Notes: generated from the letters alone by a model not told the origin. A stretch of 64,000 nucleotides of DNA from Sulfurospirillum barnesii SES-3 (GCF_000265295.1 NC_018002.1:1674001-1738000), one strand, 5' to 3'; counted from the stretch's first letter, positions 35,181-46,824 are shown. A program made the numbers and translations.

Positions 35181-36969
35181 CAGGACTTACTTGAAGCTCA
35201 GAAGACGGCGTTAAATAGCCGTTTTCTACCAATTTTTCGACCACCTCTTTAAAAATAGGCACGGCACTTTGGGCTGCAAAATAAGCATGTCTTTTTTTCG
35301 CTTCTCGTACCAAAATCCCAATAGTAAAACGATTGTTTTTGTCATTAGCAAAGCCAAAAAAAGAGCCATTGTAACTGCGCACGTATTCTCCACCCTCAGC
35401 AATATGTGCAGTACCTGTTTTTCCGCCAATTTCCAAGCCTTCCATTCGTGTACCCTTTGCCGTACCCTCCTGCACAACCTTAATGAGAATTTTTTGCACC
35501 CGTTTTGCAACCGATACAGGTAAAATTTGATTTTCAGCTGCTTTTTCAGGATAAAGATCCTGTCCAGAGGGTGAGACAATCTTTTTAACCAAACGAGGCG
35601 TTGAGATACGCCCATTATTGTTAAAAACACTATACGCTTTTAGTACTTGCATAAAGGTAGCATTCATACCATACCCATACGAAACAGTTGCTTTATAAAT
35701 GGGTGAGTTAAAACGGTTCATTGCAGGAATAATCCCAGGATTTTCAAAGGGTAAATCTACCCCACTTCTTACAGAAAACCCAAAATCTTTCAAACCTTGA
35801 TAAAATTCAACTGCATCAAGTTTTTGAGCTAAAATTGCAGTACCCACGTTGCTTGATTCAACAATCACGTCTTCTGCTGTTAATTTATCGGCTTTATGCG
35901 TATCGGTAATAACCTTGTTGCCTATTTTGTAACTTCCTCCGTACACGTTTACAATATCATAAGGATTGACTTTATTGGCTTTAAGAAGCAGTGCGAAGGC
36001 AATAGGTTTTAAAACAGAACCAGGTTCATAAAGGTACTCAACAGCTGCAATATTTAAAGCACCATAATCCTTTTTTTCAATGAGATCAGGATTGAAACGA
36101 TTACTCGTAGCCAAAATGAGTAATTCACCTGTCTCACTGTTCATAACCCCTACAATCACCTCTTTAGACTCTAATGTTTTAGAGTGTTTATCCAAAACAT
36201 TTTCGATAATTTTTTGCATTTTAAGCGAAAGGGTCAGATGGACATCGTACCCATCAAACCTTCTTGAAGAAATGCTATTTCCATCCAAAATAATAGCATT
36301 GGAAATATCCCTTGCCCCAACCAACAAAGAATCTTGAGCCGCAGAAAGTTTGTCTTCATAATATCGCTCAATTCCTTTAACTCCAGCTGTTTTTGTAATA
36401 TTTTTATGCTCGATCTTTTTCACATAGCCTAAAACGGGTGTGACCGAATCCATTGAAGGATAAAGCCTATCTTCACCACTTTCAATGACACTAAGCCCAT
36501 GTAAAAATGACACACCCGTTTTAGGATCATCATAGCTTTTAAAAACACCTAGTTTATAAAGTTTTCGTGAAAGTTCTTGAAGGTATTTTGCTGTTTTTGA
36601 ATCAATACGGTACGAGAGTACGGTACTTCCAGAATTACTTTTTAATGTTGCAGCAACTGCCTTTGGGTCATCACCGCTGTAAAGACTATAGAGTTTTACA
36701 AAAAGTTCAAATTTTTTAGGATCAATATTTCGAGTGTCCACTAAAGCTTTATAGAGTTTTTGACTTGTAGCAAGTTTAAAACCATCCGCACTAACAATAT
36801 TACCTCTGAGTGCATAATTGACCTCTTTATGATCAAGCCTAGGAAGCCTTCTATCTATTGTTGCCCAATAAAAAAGGGTACCTAAAAAAATGATAAAACC
36901 TAAAAGTACAACAACAAATAAAAAAAGAATTTTGATTTTTTTTGTGTCAGAGTGTTCCATGGAAGCCAA
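35161..36969 (-). CDS. ftsI: Septal peptidoglycan transpeptidase FtsI (class B PBP)
   Basis: A monofunctional transpeptidase of 602 residues for division septum synthesis. After the N-terminal membrane helix (KILFLFVVVLLGFIIFLGTLFY) there is a pedestal domain and then the transpeptidase with YEPGSVLKPIAF (catalytic Ser in SxxK), VESSNVGTAIL (SxN) and GGKTGTAHIAEG (KTG). The gene order ftsI-fliE-flgC-flgB with ftsW nearby is that of H. pylori HP1556-HP1560 as I recall. Confidence 0.94.
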   Translation of the reverse strand: MASMEHSDTKKIKILFLFVVVLLGFIIFLGTLFYWATIDRRLPRLDHKEVNYALRGNIVSADGFKLATSQKLYKALVDTRNIDPKKFELFVKLYSLYSGDDPKAVAATLKSNSGSTVLSYRIDSKTAKYLQELSRKLYKLGVFKSYDDPKTGVSFLHGLSVIESGEDRLYPSMDSVTPVLGYVKKIEHKNITKTAGVKGIERYYEDKLSAAQDSLLVGARDISNAIILDGNSISSRRFDGYDVHLTLSLKMQKIIENVLDKHSKTLESKEVIVGVMNSETGELLILATSNRFNPDLIEKKDYGALNIAAVEYLYEPGSVLKPIAFALLLKANKVNPYDIVNVYGGSYKIGNKVITDTHKADKLTAEDVIVESSNVGTAILAQKLDAVEFYQGLKDFGFSVRSGVDLPFENPGIIPAMNRFNSPIYKATVSYGYGMNATFMQVLKAYSVFNNNGRISTPRLVKKIVSPSGQDLYPEKAAENQILPVSVAKRVQKILIKVVQEGTAKGTRMEGLEIGGKTGTAHIAEGGEYVRSYNGSFFGFANDKNNRFTIGILVREAKKRHAYFAAQSAVPIFKEVVEKLVENGYLTPSSELQVSPVKSKVP

Positions 36970-36972
36970 AAA

Positions 36973-37272
36973 TTAAATCTGAGTTTTCGAAATCTCTTTG
37001 TATGCGCTCAGTGCTTTATTACGAATTTCCAACATCAACTTCATACTTGTCTCAGCTTTATTGATGGCAATGGCTGCTTGATGTAAATCTTTCACTTCAC
37101 CTGTTGCAAGATCGGCCATAGCACGATCTCCTTTAACTTGTCTGTCATTCACTTCATCAATAGACTCTTGCAATATTTTCGAAAAATCTCCCCCTGCATC
37201 GGCTGTCTTAGAAACAGGTGTCGCATTGGAGGTATTGGTCAAGGATGAAAGTTTATCAATAGTATTGTACAT
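36973..37272 (-). CDS. fliE: Flagellar hook-basal body protein FliE
   Basis: FliE links the MS ring to the proximal rod. The 99-residue protein has the family's C-terminal pattern VNDRQVKGDRAMADLATGEVKDLHQAAIAINKAETSMKLMLEIRNKALSAYKEI, seen here in parts around residues 40-95 and ending in the conserved rod-type helix. It lies 19 bases after flgC and 3 bases before ftsI. Confidence 0.94.
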   Translation of the reverse strand: MYNTIDKLSSLTNTSNATPVSKTADAGGDFSKILQESIDEVNDRQVKGDRAMADLATGEVKDLHQAAIAINKAETSMKLMLEIRNKALSAYKEISKTQI

Positions 37273-37291
37273 GACGTATCTCCTAAATTTT

Positions 37292-37783
37292 CTATTTTAA
37301 AATATCAATGGCGCTTTGCGCAATTGCTTTTGCACTTTGAAACGCTGAGACATTGGCTTGATAAGCCCTTGTTGCCTCAATTAAATTTGCCATTTCAATC
37401 ACTGGGTTGATATTGGGATAAGCGACATATCCTTCTTCATTGGCATCGGGGTGAGATGGTTCATACTTATACGTAAATTCACTCTCATCACGCACCACTT
37501 TATCTACAATAACACTCATTATAGCAGGATTGGCATTTTCTTGCAAAAAAGAGTCATCCAATGGATTTTCATAGGCAAGCATATTATTATTTTCTGCAAT
37601 TTTTTCATTCAACGTTTTACTAAAATCAACGGCCTTAAACACGACATCTTTTCGCTGATACGGTCCGCCTTCACTGGTACGTGTGGTATTTGCGTTAGCA
37701 ATATTAGAGCTAATAATATCCATACGAAACCGTTGTGCAGAAAGACCATAACTGCTAATATCAAAACTGCTTAAATAGGCCAT
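37292..37783 (-). CDS. flgC: Flagellar proximal rod protein FlgC
   Basis: A 163-residue rod subunit. The N-terminus has SSYGLSAQRFRMDIISSNIANANTTRT, the rod signature with SNIANA, and EGGPYQRKDVVF. The C-terminus MANLIEATRAYQANVSAFQS is the matching helix, and GYVAYPNINPVIEM is typical of FlgC. It is 9 bases from flgB. Confidence 0.96.
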   Translation of the reverse strand: MAYLSSFDISSYGLSAQRFRMDIISSNIANANTTRTSEGGPYQRKDVVFKAVDFSKTLNEKIAENNNMLAYENPLDDSFLQENANPAIMSVIVDKVVRDESEFTYKYEPSHPDANEEGYVAYPNINPVIEMANLIEATRAYQANVSAFQSAKAIAQSAIDILK

Positions 37784-37792
37784 TGTTTATCC

Positions 37793-38227
37793 TTATAGTT
37801 TTTCAGACGCTTCTAAAACGCTTTTAAAAATCAAGCCATTTTTACGTAACCCTGAGCTCAAGGCATCAAACATCATGGCATTTTTTCCTAATTCTGATGT
37901 CTCAACATCTAAATCAACTGTATTACCATCATTTCGAGCCATATGTCCATCCCGAAGGTAAAGTGTTGCTTTTTTATCATCAAAATCTGTGATGCCATTG
38001 AGATGAGACGCATTGGTTTGTGCCATTTCTAATTTTAATGAAGCACTCTCTTGTGCATATATCTCTTTTTTCTTTTCAATCAAGGCACTCTCAAAATCAA
38101 CATCCCGTGCTTTGTAAAAAGGTGTATCAATATTTGCGATGTTACTTGAAATCAAATCTTGTCGCATCGCTCTTGCATTAAGACCTGCTTCTAAGAGTTG
38201 ATTTGATTTTGATGTTATAAAACCCAT
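37793..38227 (-). CDS. flgB: Flagellar proximal rod protein FlgB
   Basis: A 144-residue rod subunit, starting MGFITSKSNQLLEAGLNARA and carrying RQDLISSNIANIDTPFYKARDVDFE. The in-frame start at 38281 is rejected: AAAGGG lies about 8 bases before the ATG at 38227, and the candidate sigma-54 promoter at 38258-38275 sits inside the extension. It heads the flgB-flgC-fliE-ftsI run. Confidence 0.95.
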   Translation of the reverse strand: MGFITSKSNQLLEAGLNARAMRQDLISSNIANIDTPFYKARDVDFESALIEKKKEIYAQESASLKLEMAQTNASHLNGITDFDDKKATLYLRDGHMARNDGNTVDLDVETSELGKNAMMFDALSSGLRKNGLIFKSVLEASEKL

Positions 38228-38257
38228 CGGTATACCCTTTTTAAATGATAATTTATA

Positions 38258-38275
38258 CAAGCAAATTTTATTCCA
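38258..38275 (-). promoter_or_regulatory. Candidate sigma-54 (RpoN) promoter for flgB-flgC-fliE
   Basis: On the minus strand TGGAATAAAATTTGCTTG has the -24 GG and -12 GC separated by exactly 10 bases, with TTTGCTT around the -12. Transcription would start about 22 bases before the flgB ATG. Rod genes are RpoN-dependent in Helicobacter and Campylobacter. The -24 box departs from TGGCAC, and a sigma-70 TATAAT also occurs at 38329-38324. Confidence 0.55.
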
Positions 38276-38349
38276 AATCATGCCATAATAAGGTTTAATC
38301 TATTTTAATGTAAAATCTTAGAAATTATACCATCACGATTTAAGAAGCC

Positions 38350-39510
38350 ATGCAAACAGATAAAATACTTTTTTCACTTTGTGCCTTTGCCATTTTTGTA
38401 GGGATTGTCTTTTCACTCTCTTTGCCTGTCTTTACGACCCTTTTTTTTGATTATTCAGAATACCACTTTTTTATTCGCCAATTCGCAGTAGGTATGGTGT
38501 GTGTCACGGTTATGTGGGCACTTTCACAACTTGATCCTGATAAATTTCTCAGTGCGATTGGATTTAGTATTTTCCTTAGTTGCCTTTTATTGATGGGCGT
38601 TATGCACTACTTACCAGAGTCTTTAGTCACATCAGCAGGTGGTGCTAAACGATGGATTAGACTTCCAGGTTTTTCGCTCGCTCCTGTTGAATTTTTTAAA
38701 ATTGGTTTTGTCTATTTTCTGGCATGGAGTTTTGCACGCAAACTGAACAATGACAAAAAAACACTCAAAGAAGAATTTAAGCTTATTTTACCGTACCTCG
38801 CACTCTTTATCTTAGTAATTTATCTTATTGCGGTCATGCAAAATGACTTAGGGCAAGTTGTTGTTCTAGCGCTAACCCTTGCTGTGATGGCATTTTTTGC
38901 GGGAACAAGTTTACAACTCTTCATGCTTGCAATTTTAGGCTCTTTATTTGTCTTTTTAATTGCTATTTTTAGCTCAGCACACCGAATTATTCGTATTAAA
39001 ACATGGTGGGCAACCATACAAAATATGGTACTTTCACTTTTCCCTGAAAGTATTGCTTCGGTCTTAAGGGTTGAAGATGCTCCTGAACCCTACCAAATTT
39101 CCCACTCACTTAATGCAATTAAGCACGGTGGAATTTTTGGAGAAGGTATTGGTAATGGGATGCTAAAACTAGGCTACTTAAGTGAAGTGCATACCGATTT
39201 TGTTCTTGCTGGTATTGCAGAAGAAATTGGAGCATTAGGTGTGCTTGGATTAACACTTATTATTATTACCATCATCTACCGCATTTTTAAAATTGCCTCT
39301 CGAAGCTCTAATAAAGTCTATTATCTTTTTTCCCTAGGGATTGGTCTTTTAATTGTTTTTTCATTTTTAATGAATGCCTATGGTATTACATCTATCACTC
39401 CCATCAAAGGTATCTCTGTGCCATTTATTAGCTATGGAGGAAGCTCTATTTTAGCACTTTCCGTAGGCATTGGTATGGTACTCATGATCAGTAAAAAGGT
39501 TAAATTATGA
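38350..39510 (+). CDS. ftsW: SEDS-family lipid II polymerase FtsW
   Basis: A 386-residue membrane protein with about ten helices that polymerises glycan strands at the septum with FtsI. It has GGAKRWIRLPGFSLAPVEFFKIGF, LQNDLGQ-like MQNDLGQVVVLAL with the conserved Asp, and GITSITPIKGISVPFISYGGSSILAL, the FtsW/RodA signature. Its pairing with murG (4-base overlap) and with divergent ftsI favours FtsW over RodA. Confidence 0.9.
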   Translation: MQTDKILFSLCAFAIFVGIVFSLSLPVFTTLFFDYSEYHFFIRQFAVGMVCVTVMWALSQLDPDKFLSAIGFSIFLSCLLLMGVMHYLPESLVTSAGGAKRWIRLPGFSLAPVEFFKIGFVYFLAWSFARKLNNDKKTLKEEFKLILPYLALFILVIYLIAVMQNDLGQVVVLALTLAVMAFFAGTSLQLFMLAILGSLFVFLIAIFSSAHRIIRIKTWWATIQNMVLSLFPESIASVLRVEDAPEPYQISHSLNAIKHGGIFGEGIGNGMLKLGYLSEVHTDFVLAGIAEEIGALGVLGLTLIIITIIYRIFKIASRSSNKVYYLFSLGIGLLIVFSFLMNAYGITSITPIKGISVPFISYGGSSILALSVGIGMVLMISKKVKL

Positions 39511-40529
39511 TTGCAATTACAGGCGGAGGAACAGGTGGGCACTTGGTGATTGCAAAGGCAATTAAAGAAGAGCTCAATCAACGAGGGATTAAAGCCATTT
39601 ACATTGGCTCAAACTCAGGTCAAGATAAAGCATGGTTTGAACACGATGAAGGTTTTGAGCAGAAGTACTTCCTAGAGAGCAGAGGTGTCGTCAATAAAAA
39701 GGGAATACAAAAACTTTTATCACTTATGACGATTGTGCGTTCTTCCTTTACATGTAAAGCGCTTTTTAAAAAACATAACATTCACGCTGTATTTTCAGTA
39801 GGAGGATATTCTGCTGCTCCTGCTTCTCTGGGTGCTCTATTGTCAAGATTGCCTCTTTATATTCATGAACAAAATGCGATTCAAGGAAAACTCAACACCC
39901 TTTTGCGACCCTTTTCAAAAGCTTTTTTTAGCGCATACGATACATCTGCCACCCTCACAAGCTATCCTGTGAGCGAAAGCTTTTTTAAGTACAAAAGAGA
40001 ACGTACCCATTTAAAAACAATTATTTTTTTAGGGGGAAGTCAAGGGGCTACCTTTATTAATCAATTAGCGCTTAAAATGGCAAAAATACTTCATGAAAAT
40101 AACATAGCCATTATGCATCAAACAGGAAATAAAGAGTTTGAGGCTATTCAAAAATTTTATGAAACAGAAAAAATCCCAGCAGATGTTTTTGCATTCACAA
40201 CGAATATGGCTCAAAAATTAAAAGAAGCCGATTTTGCTATCAGTCGCTCAGGGGCAAGTACCTTGTGGGAACTTTGCGCTACAGCGCTTCCTGCCTTATT
40301 TATCCCCTATCCTCATGCTGCGGCAAACCATCAGTATTATAATGCTAAAACACTTGAAGAAAAAGGCTTAGCACTACTACTGCAACAAAATACAATAGAT
40401 GAAAAAATACTTTTTGAAAAAATCAAGTATCTGGATTTGAAGAAAATGTCACACGAACTATCAACACTGATACGTGTCAATGGTAGTAAGGAAATTGTTA
40501 ACCATATTTTAAAGGAATCTACATGTTAA
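39507..40529 (+). CDS. murG: UDP-GlcNAc:lipid I N-acetylglucosaminyltransferase
   Basis: MurG makes lipid II on the inner face of the membrane. The 340-residue GT-B protein has ITGGGTGGHLVIAKAI at the N-terminus, VFSVGGYSAAPASLGAL, IHEQNAIQGKLN, FLGGSQGATFIN and FAISRSGASTLWELCA, the sugar-nucleotide site. It overlaps ftsW by 4 bases. TTTACATGTAAA (39747-39758) encodes TCK. Confidence 0.95.
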   Translation: MIAITGGGTGGHLVIAKAIKEELNQRGIKAIYIGSNSGQDKAWFEHDEGFEQKYFLESRGVVNKKGIQKLLSLMTIVRSSFTCKALFKKHNIHAVFSVGGYSAAPASLGALLSRLPLYIHEQNAIQGKLNTLLRPFSKAFFSAYDTSATLTSYPVSESFFKYKRERTHLKTIIFLGGSQGATFINQLALKMAKILHENNIAIMHQTGNKEFEAIQKFYETEKIPADVFAFTTNMAQKLKEADFAISRSGASTLWELCATALPALFIPYPHAAANHQYYNAKTLEEKGLALLLQQNTIDEKILFEKIKYLDLKKMSHELSTLIRVNGSKEIVNHILKESTC

Positions 40530-40981
40530 AAGATCTTATTGTACGTATCGCCACAAGAGATGATGCAACCAGCATCGCACAATTCAATGTCCTTTTTGCT
40601 AAGGAAACCATTAATAAAAACATTTCGTTGGCATTAACGACAGAGGGTGTCCATCAAGTTTTTGCGAAATTTCATAATGGTTTCTATTTATTAGCGTCAC
40701 TCGAAAATACTATTGTGGGAATGACAATGATTACTCGTGAATGGAGTGATTGGAATAATGGAGCATTTTACTGTATACAAAGTATCTTTGTAACTGACCA
40801 TGCCCATGAAAAAGAAATTCATGATGCATTGCTAACAAAAGCAAAAAGTTTAGCTAAGGAACACTATGATGTCTGTGGTATTAGACTTTATGTCCATAAA
40901 GATGACAAAGAAACACACAAAAAATATGAAGATTTAGGATTACAAAAAACACCCTACAGGCTCTTTGAAGAGATGTTTTAA
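40523..40981 (+). CDS. GNAT-family N-acetyltransferase
   Basis: A 152-residue protein of the GNAT fold. The start, DLIVRIATRDDATSIAQFNVLFAKET, and the later segments GMTMITREWSDWNNGAFYCIQSIFV and GIRLYVHKDDKETHKKYEDLGLQKT match the usual strand-helix order, with the C-terminal YEDLGLQ typical of these enzymes. The substrate is unknown. It overlaps murG by 7 bases, so it is probably co-translated with it. Confidence 0.82.
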   Translation: MLKDLIVRIATRDDATSIAQFNVLFAKETINKNISLALTTEGVHQVFAKFHNGFYLLASLENTIVGMTMITREWSDWNNGAFYCIQSIFVTDHAHEKEIHDALLTKAKSLAKEHYDVCGIRLYVHKDDKETHKKYEDLGLQKTPYRLFEEMF

Positions 40982-40990
40982 ATGAAGTGG

Positions 40991-41064
40991 TGCGCTCGAA
41001 GGAATTCGAATCCCTGACCTCCGGTACCGCAAACCGATGCTCTATCCAGCTGAGCTACGAGCGC
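40991..41064 (-). tRNA. tRNA-Arg, anticodon GCG
   Basis: The minus strand folds into a full cloverleaf: acceptor GCGCTCG/CGAGCGC, D-arm GCTC/GAGC, anticodon stem TCGGT/ACCGG with loop TTGCGGT, variable AGGTC and T-arm AGGGA-TTCGAAT-TCCTT. The discriminator is A and CCA is encoded (40990-40988). The anticodon reads GCG at positions 34-36, decoding CGC and CGU as arginine. Most bacteria use an ACG anticodon modified to inosine for these codons. Confidence 0.92.
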
Positions 41065-41085
41065 ACATATTTGTTTGAGGTCGGT

Positions 41086-41091
41086 ATTATA
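41086..41091 (-). promoter_or_regulatory. Candidate -10 element for tRNA-Arg
   Basis: On the minus strand TATAAT in AGCTAAGCTATAATACC lies 22 bases before the first base of the tRNA. Confidence 0.55.
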
Positions 41092-41131
41092 GCTTAGCTA
41101 ATATAAATTAAGTATTAAAAAAAGAGTCAAA

Positions 41132-42010
41132 ATGTCATTTAGCGTACAAAAATCACTTAGAACATCGTTAAAAAGTTCTTGGACGATTCTAAAACTCATT
41201 GTTCCTATTTACATTTTGGCGGATGTTCTCTTTTATTACAATCTTCTCTCACACATTACTTTCATTTTTAAACCACTTGTTTCACTCTTGGGACTCCCTC
41301 AAGAGGCAGCCCTTGCCATTGTTAGTGGTCTCTTTCTCAATCTTTATGCGGCCATTGCATTTGCAGCACCACTGGGACTGGACGCTAAAGAGTGGACGAT
41401 TTTAGCCGTCTTTTTAGGCATAGCCCATGCACTTATTGTTGAAACGGAGATTATGAAACGTCTAGGACTTTCAAGAATCTACTCTATTCTTTTACGACTG
41501 AGTGTGGGTTTACTCGTTGGCGGACTTACTTCAAAGCTTCCGCAGAGTTGGTTTTCAAGCAAGATTCTCCAAGAGGCGGTAACCCCTGAACATCCTGTGT
41601 ATCAATCGCTCTTTGATCTCGTGCAAAACTCGCTGTACGAATCCCTTTCGCTATCACTCAAAGTTATTGCACTCGTAACACTGCTTATCTTTTTTCTTGA
41701 CTTTATCAAATCACTTACCATCATTGAAAAGCATTCACAAAAAGTGAACAGTGGTTTTTCAATTACCGTGGGTGTAATTTTGGGCATTACTTATGGTGCT
41801 GGTATTTTAATTTCCGAGTATGAAAAAGGGATTTTAAAAAAGAAGGAAATTCTTTTCATTGGGACGTATTTGATGATCGCGCATGCGATTATTGAGGATA
41901 CACTTCTTTTTGTCATTTTTGGGGCAAATCCATGGCTTATCGTAGGATTACGCTTACTGTTTGCAACTTTGATTGCAACTCTTATCGTACGGTATTCTAA
42001 AGCTACTTAA
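41132..42010 (+). CDS. Nucleoside-recognition (Gate) domain membrane protein
   Basis: A 292-residue protein with about eight hydrophobic helices, arranged as two related halves. The first has LKLIVPIYILADVLFYY, LVSLLGLPQEAALAIVSGLFLNLYAAIAFAAPLGL and FLGIAHALIVETEIMKRLG; the second has ITVGVILGITYGAGILISEY and LMIAHAIIEDTLLF. This repeated gate pattern is the nucleoside-recognition domain also found in FeoB and SpmA/B proteins. The substrate is not known. Its end overlaps the convergent thioredoxin-like gene by 8 bases. Confidence 0.75.
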   Translation: MSFSVQKSLRTSLKSSWTILKLIVPIYILADVLFYYNLLSHITFIFKPLVSLLGLPQEAALAIVSGLFLNLYAAIAFAAPLGLDAKEWTILAVFLGIAHALIVETEIMKRLGLSRIYSILLRLSVGLLVGGLTSKLPQSWFSSKILQEAVTPEHPVYQSLFDLVQNSLYESLSLSLKVIALVTLLIFFLDFIKSLTIIEKHSQKVNSGFSITVGVILGITYGAGILISEYEKGILKKKEILFIGTYLMIAHAIIEDTLLFVIFGANPWLIVGLRLLFATLIATLIVRYSKAT

Positions 42011-42395
42011 ACTCTTGCGTGTATACAATATCTAACAGCTCTATAAAATTTAGAGGATCACTATAGCCTGCAAATTCATCTACAATGCTAAGATCACGGG
42101 GTGATAAAATCAAATTCGTAGGAAAATACTTTACATGTAACGCTTGCGGCAATGTTGGATCTTCTCCATTAATGCTTACATGTAAATAGTTTTTAGCAAT
42201 ATGTTGATTAAATTTTGGTACACCAAAAACATCTTTTTGCATCTTAATGCAATAGGGACACCCCTCTTTTTCAAGCGTTAAAAGAATCAGTTTATTTTCC
42301 TTCAACGCTTTTTGGCGCTCCATTTCTAAAAATCCAGCTTGTAAAGAAAACACACTTAGCATAACCATCATTACGATTTGAACCCATTTTTTCAT
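42003..42395 (-). CDS. Periplasmic thioredoxin-like protein
   Basis: A 130-residue protein with a signal peptide (KKWVQIVMMVMLSVFSLQA, cleavage likely after LQA). The mature part has LEKEGCPYCIKMQKDVF with a CPYC redox motif, and a cis-proline region KYFPTNLIL. It belongs with small periplasmic thioredoxins (SoxW/DUF255-like). A role as thiol reductase or oxidase is inferred. It overlaps the DMT transporter gene by 4 bases. Two TTACATGTAA copies (42131 and 42176) encode LHV in both cases. Confidence 0.82.
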   Translation of the reverse strand: MKKWVQIVMMVMLSVFSLQAGFLEMERQKALKENKLILLTLEKEGCPYCIKMQKDVFGVPKFNQHIAKNYLHVSINGEDPTLPQALHVKYFPTNLILSPRDLSIVDEFAGYSDPLNFIELLDIVYTQEFK

Positions 42396-43282
42396 TGACG
42401 AATCACTCTCTTTTTTTGTTGAATCACTAAGCCCATTATAATAAAAATCAACCCAATAAAGGTAGAAAAAAGAATGGTTTCACCTACAAAGAAGGCGATA
42501 AACACTAAAGATAAAAAAGGTGAGATAAAAATAAGATTAGCAATTTTTGCGGTATTGGTACTTAACTTCATCGCTTGCAGCCACAGGATAAACGTAATAC
42601 CCATTTCAAAAACCCCAATATACAGTGAGCCAAAAAAACCATAGATGTTAAAGGTTAGCGGATGCGATGTCACAAGGGCGTACAGTAAAATAGCAGGAAC
42701 ACCAAAGAGAAAATTGATAAAAAGCCCAATCAAAGGGTCTACATGTAATTTGGTATTGTAAATCCAATAAAGCGACCACAATACGGTCGAAAAAAGCGCT
42801 AGAAAAACACCTGTGAGGCTTGAGAAAGAGAAATTCCAAAGATCACCGTGCGTTGAAATCACTAAAACGCCGCAGTAACACATAAGCCCTGCTAGAAAAT
42901 CATAGAGACTCAATTTCTGCTTTAAGATAAACACAGATAGATACGTCAATGTCAACGCCCACGTGTAATTAATAGGCTGTGCCTCTTGGGCAGGCAATAG
43001 CTCATAGGCTCGAAAAAGGATTAAATAATAGATAAATGGATTGATTAAACCCAACAAAGCAAGGTAGAAATAGGTTTTTTTTGAATAGGTCAAAAGCGTA
43101 TAAAACTTTTTTTGATACACCATAGCCATAAAAAAGACGCATAATGAAAAAAATGAAGCATACAGTAAAAGTTGTAACGCATCAAAATGGGCTAATGTCA
43201 GTTTAAAAGCACTCGCAACGGTTGACCAAAGTAAAACAGCAGAAATAGCAAATAAATAAGCTTTTGATTGATTTTTTTCCAA
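42392..43282 (-). CDS. EamA/DMT-superfamily transporter
   Basis: A 296-residue protein with ten hydrophobic helices in two EamA repeats. The first starts YLFAISAVLLWSTVASAFKLTLAHF, and the second has FSSLTGVFLALFSTVLWSLYWIYN. FISPFLSLVFIAFFVGE near the C-terminus is typical of the family. Members export amino acids or metabolites; the substrate cannot be read. It lies just downstream of the 5S gene in the same orientation. Confidence 0.87.
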   Translation of the reverse strand: MEKNQSKAYLFAISAVLLWSTVASAFKLTLAHFDALQLLLYASFFSLCVFFMAMVYQKKFYTLLTYSKKTYFYLALLGLINPFIYYLILFRAYELLPAQEAQPINYTWALTLTYLSVFILKQKLSLYDFLAGLMCYCGVLVISTHGDLWNFSFSSLTGVFLALFSTVLWSLYWIYNTKLHVDPLIGLFINFLFGVPAILLYALVTSHPLTFNIYGFFGSLYIGVFEMGITFILWLQAMKLSTNTAKIANLIFISPFLSLVFIAFFVGETILFSTFIGLIFIIMGLVIQQKKRVIRQ

Positions 43283-43335
43283 GAAAGACCGCCTTTGTAT
43301 AAGACGAAATGAAGGAGTAAAGTAAAAAGAATCAC

Positions 43336-43455
43336 GGAACTGGCAGCGACCTACGTTTCCATCCCAGTAAGGGAGAGTATTATCGGCGATGAAGAGCTTA
43401 GCTTCCTGGTTCGAAATGGGACAGGGCGTTTCCTCTTCTCTATAGCCACCAGAAT
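43336..43455 (-). rRNA. rrf: 5S ribosomal RNA
   Basis: The minus strand contains the conserved 5S core CCATTTCGAACCAGGAAGCTAAG-like segment and ends in a terminal helix in which CTGG pairs with CCAG. Ends are approximate to a few bases. It is the last gene of the operon. Confidence 0.9.
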
Positions 43456-43561
43456 CGTGAATTAAATCTATGTCATATTATAACGAAATAGGCTTAATTC
43501 ACCATTCTTTTGGTGATTTTAGTATTGTCTAGTCAACATCACGCTTTACACTTAATAAGGA

Positions 43562-43585
43562 AGTGAAATAGCATTATCATACGTA
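43562..43585 (-). other. 3' arm of the pre-23S processing stem
   Basis: AGTGAAAT (43562-43569), GCATT (43571-43575) and a TACG (near 43582) on the plus strand are complementary to ATTTCACT (46521-46528), AATGC (46514-46518) and CGTA (46506-46509) on the far side of the 23S gene. This is the expected RNase III stem that brackets 23S. Confidence 0.65.
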
Positions 43586-43592
43586 ATAATAT

Positions 43593-46502
<2,910 letters not shown>

Positions 46503-46821
46503 ATTCGTATTCTAATGCACATTTCACTCCCTTATTAAATGTAAACCATCTAACAAGTTGTAAATTGTTTTTTTTGCGTTTTGTTGACTTTGACAATAAT
46601 AAATTAAATAACATCTTTATGTTCTTTCACCAGATAGCAAAGCTATCTTAAAGAACCAAACCTAAAGTACAACGCAAAGCATCGTATTCTAAATTGTAGA
46701 ACATAAACTTAGACTAAAAAGTCTAATATAAAAACAACTAAAATTGTTCTTATATTAGACGTTGTGTCCTCATTTTCACTAACAATGTCTCTTAGCAATC
46801 TTTCACCATCTCTCTAAAAAA
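46503..46821 (-). other. Spacer between tRNA-Ala and 23S
   Basis: This 319-base spacer has no gene. It holds the 5' arm of the 23S processing stem (46506-46528), one copy of the duplicated 66-bp boxA/hairpin element (46621-46686), and an 11-bp perfect stem at 46721-46731/46750-46760 that overlaps a smaller alternative hairpin, AGACT/AGTCT, at 46711-46724. Confidence 0.7.
46621..46686 (-). repeat. Duplicated rRNA leader element, copy ahead of 23S
   Basis: Sixty-six bases that match 48579-48644 with three differences. On the transcribed strand it has TTTGGTTCTTTAAG, close to a boxA antitermination site, directly followed by the hairpin AGATAGC-TTT-GCTATCT and closed by GAAAGAAC, which can pair with GTTCTTT. 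The copy number and positions, ahead of 16S and of 23S, mirror E. coli rrn antiterminator sites. Confidence 0.8.
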
Positions 46822-46824
46822 TGG

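Noticed and set aside
38228-38281. N-terminal extension of flgB
   Set aside because: The extension contains the promoter candidate, lacks family similarity, and the ATG at 38227 has a good ribosome binding site.
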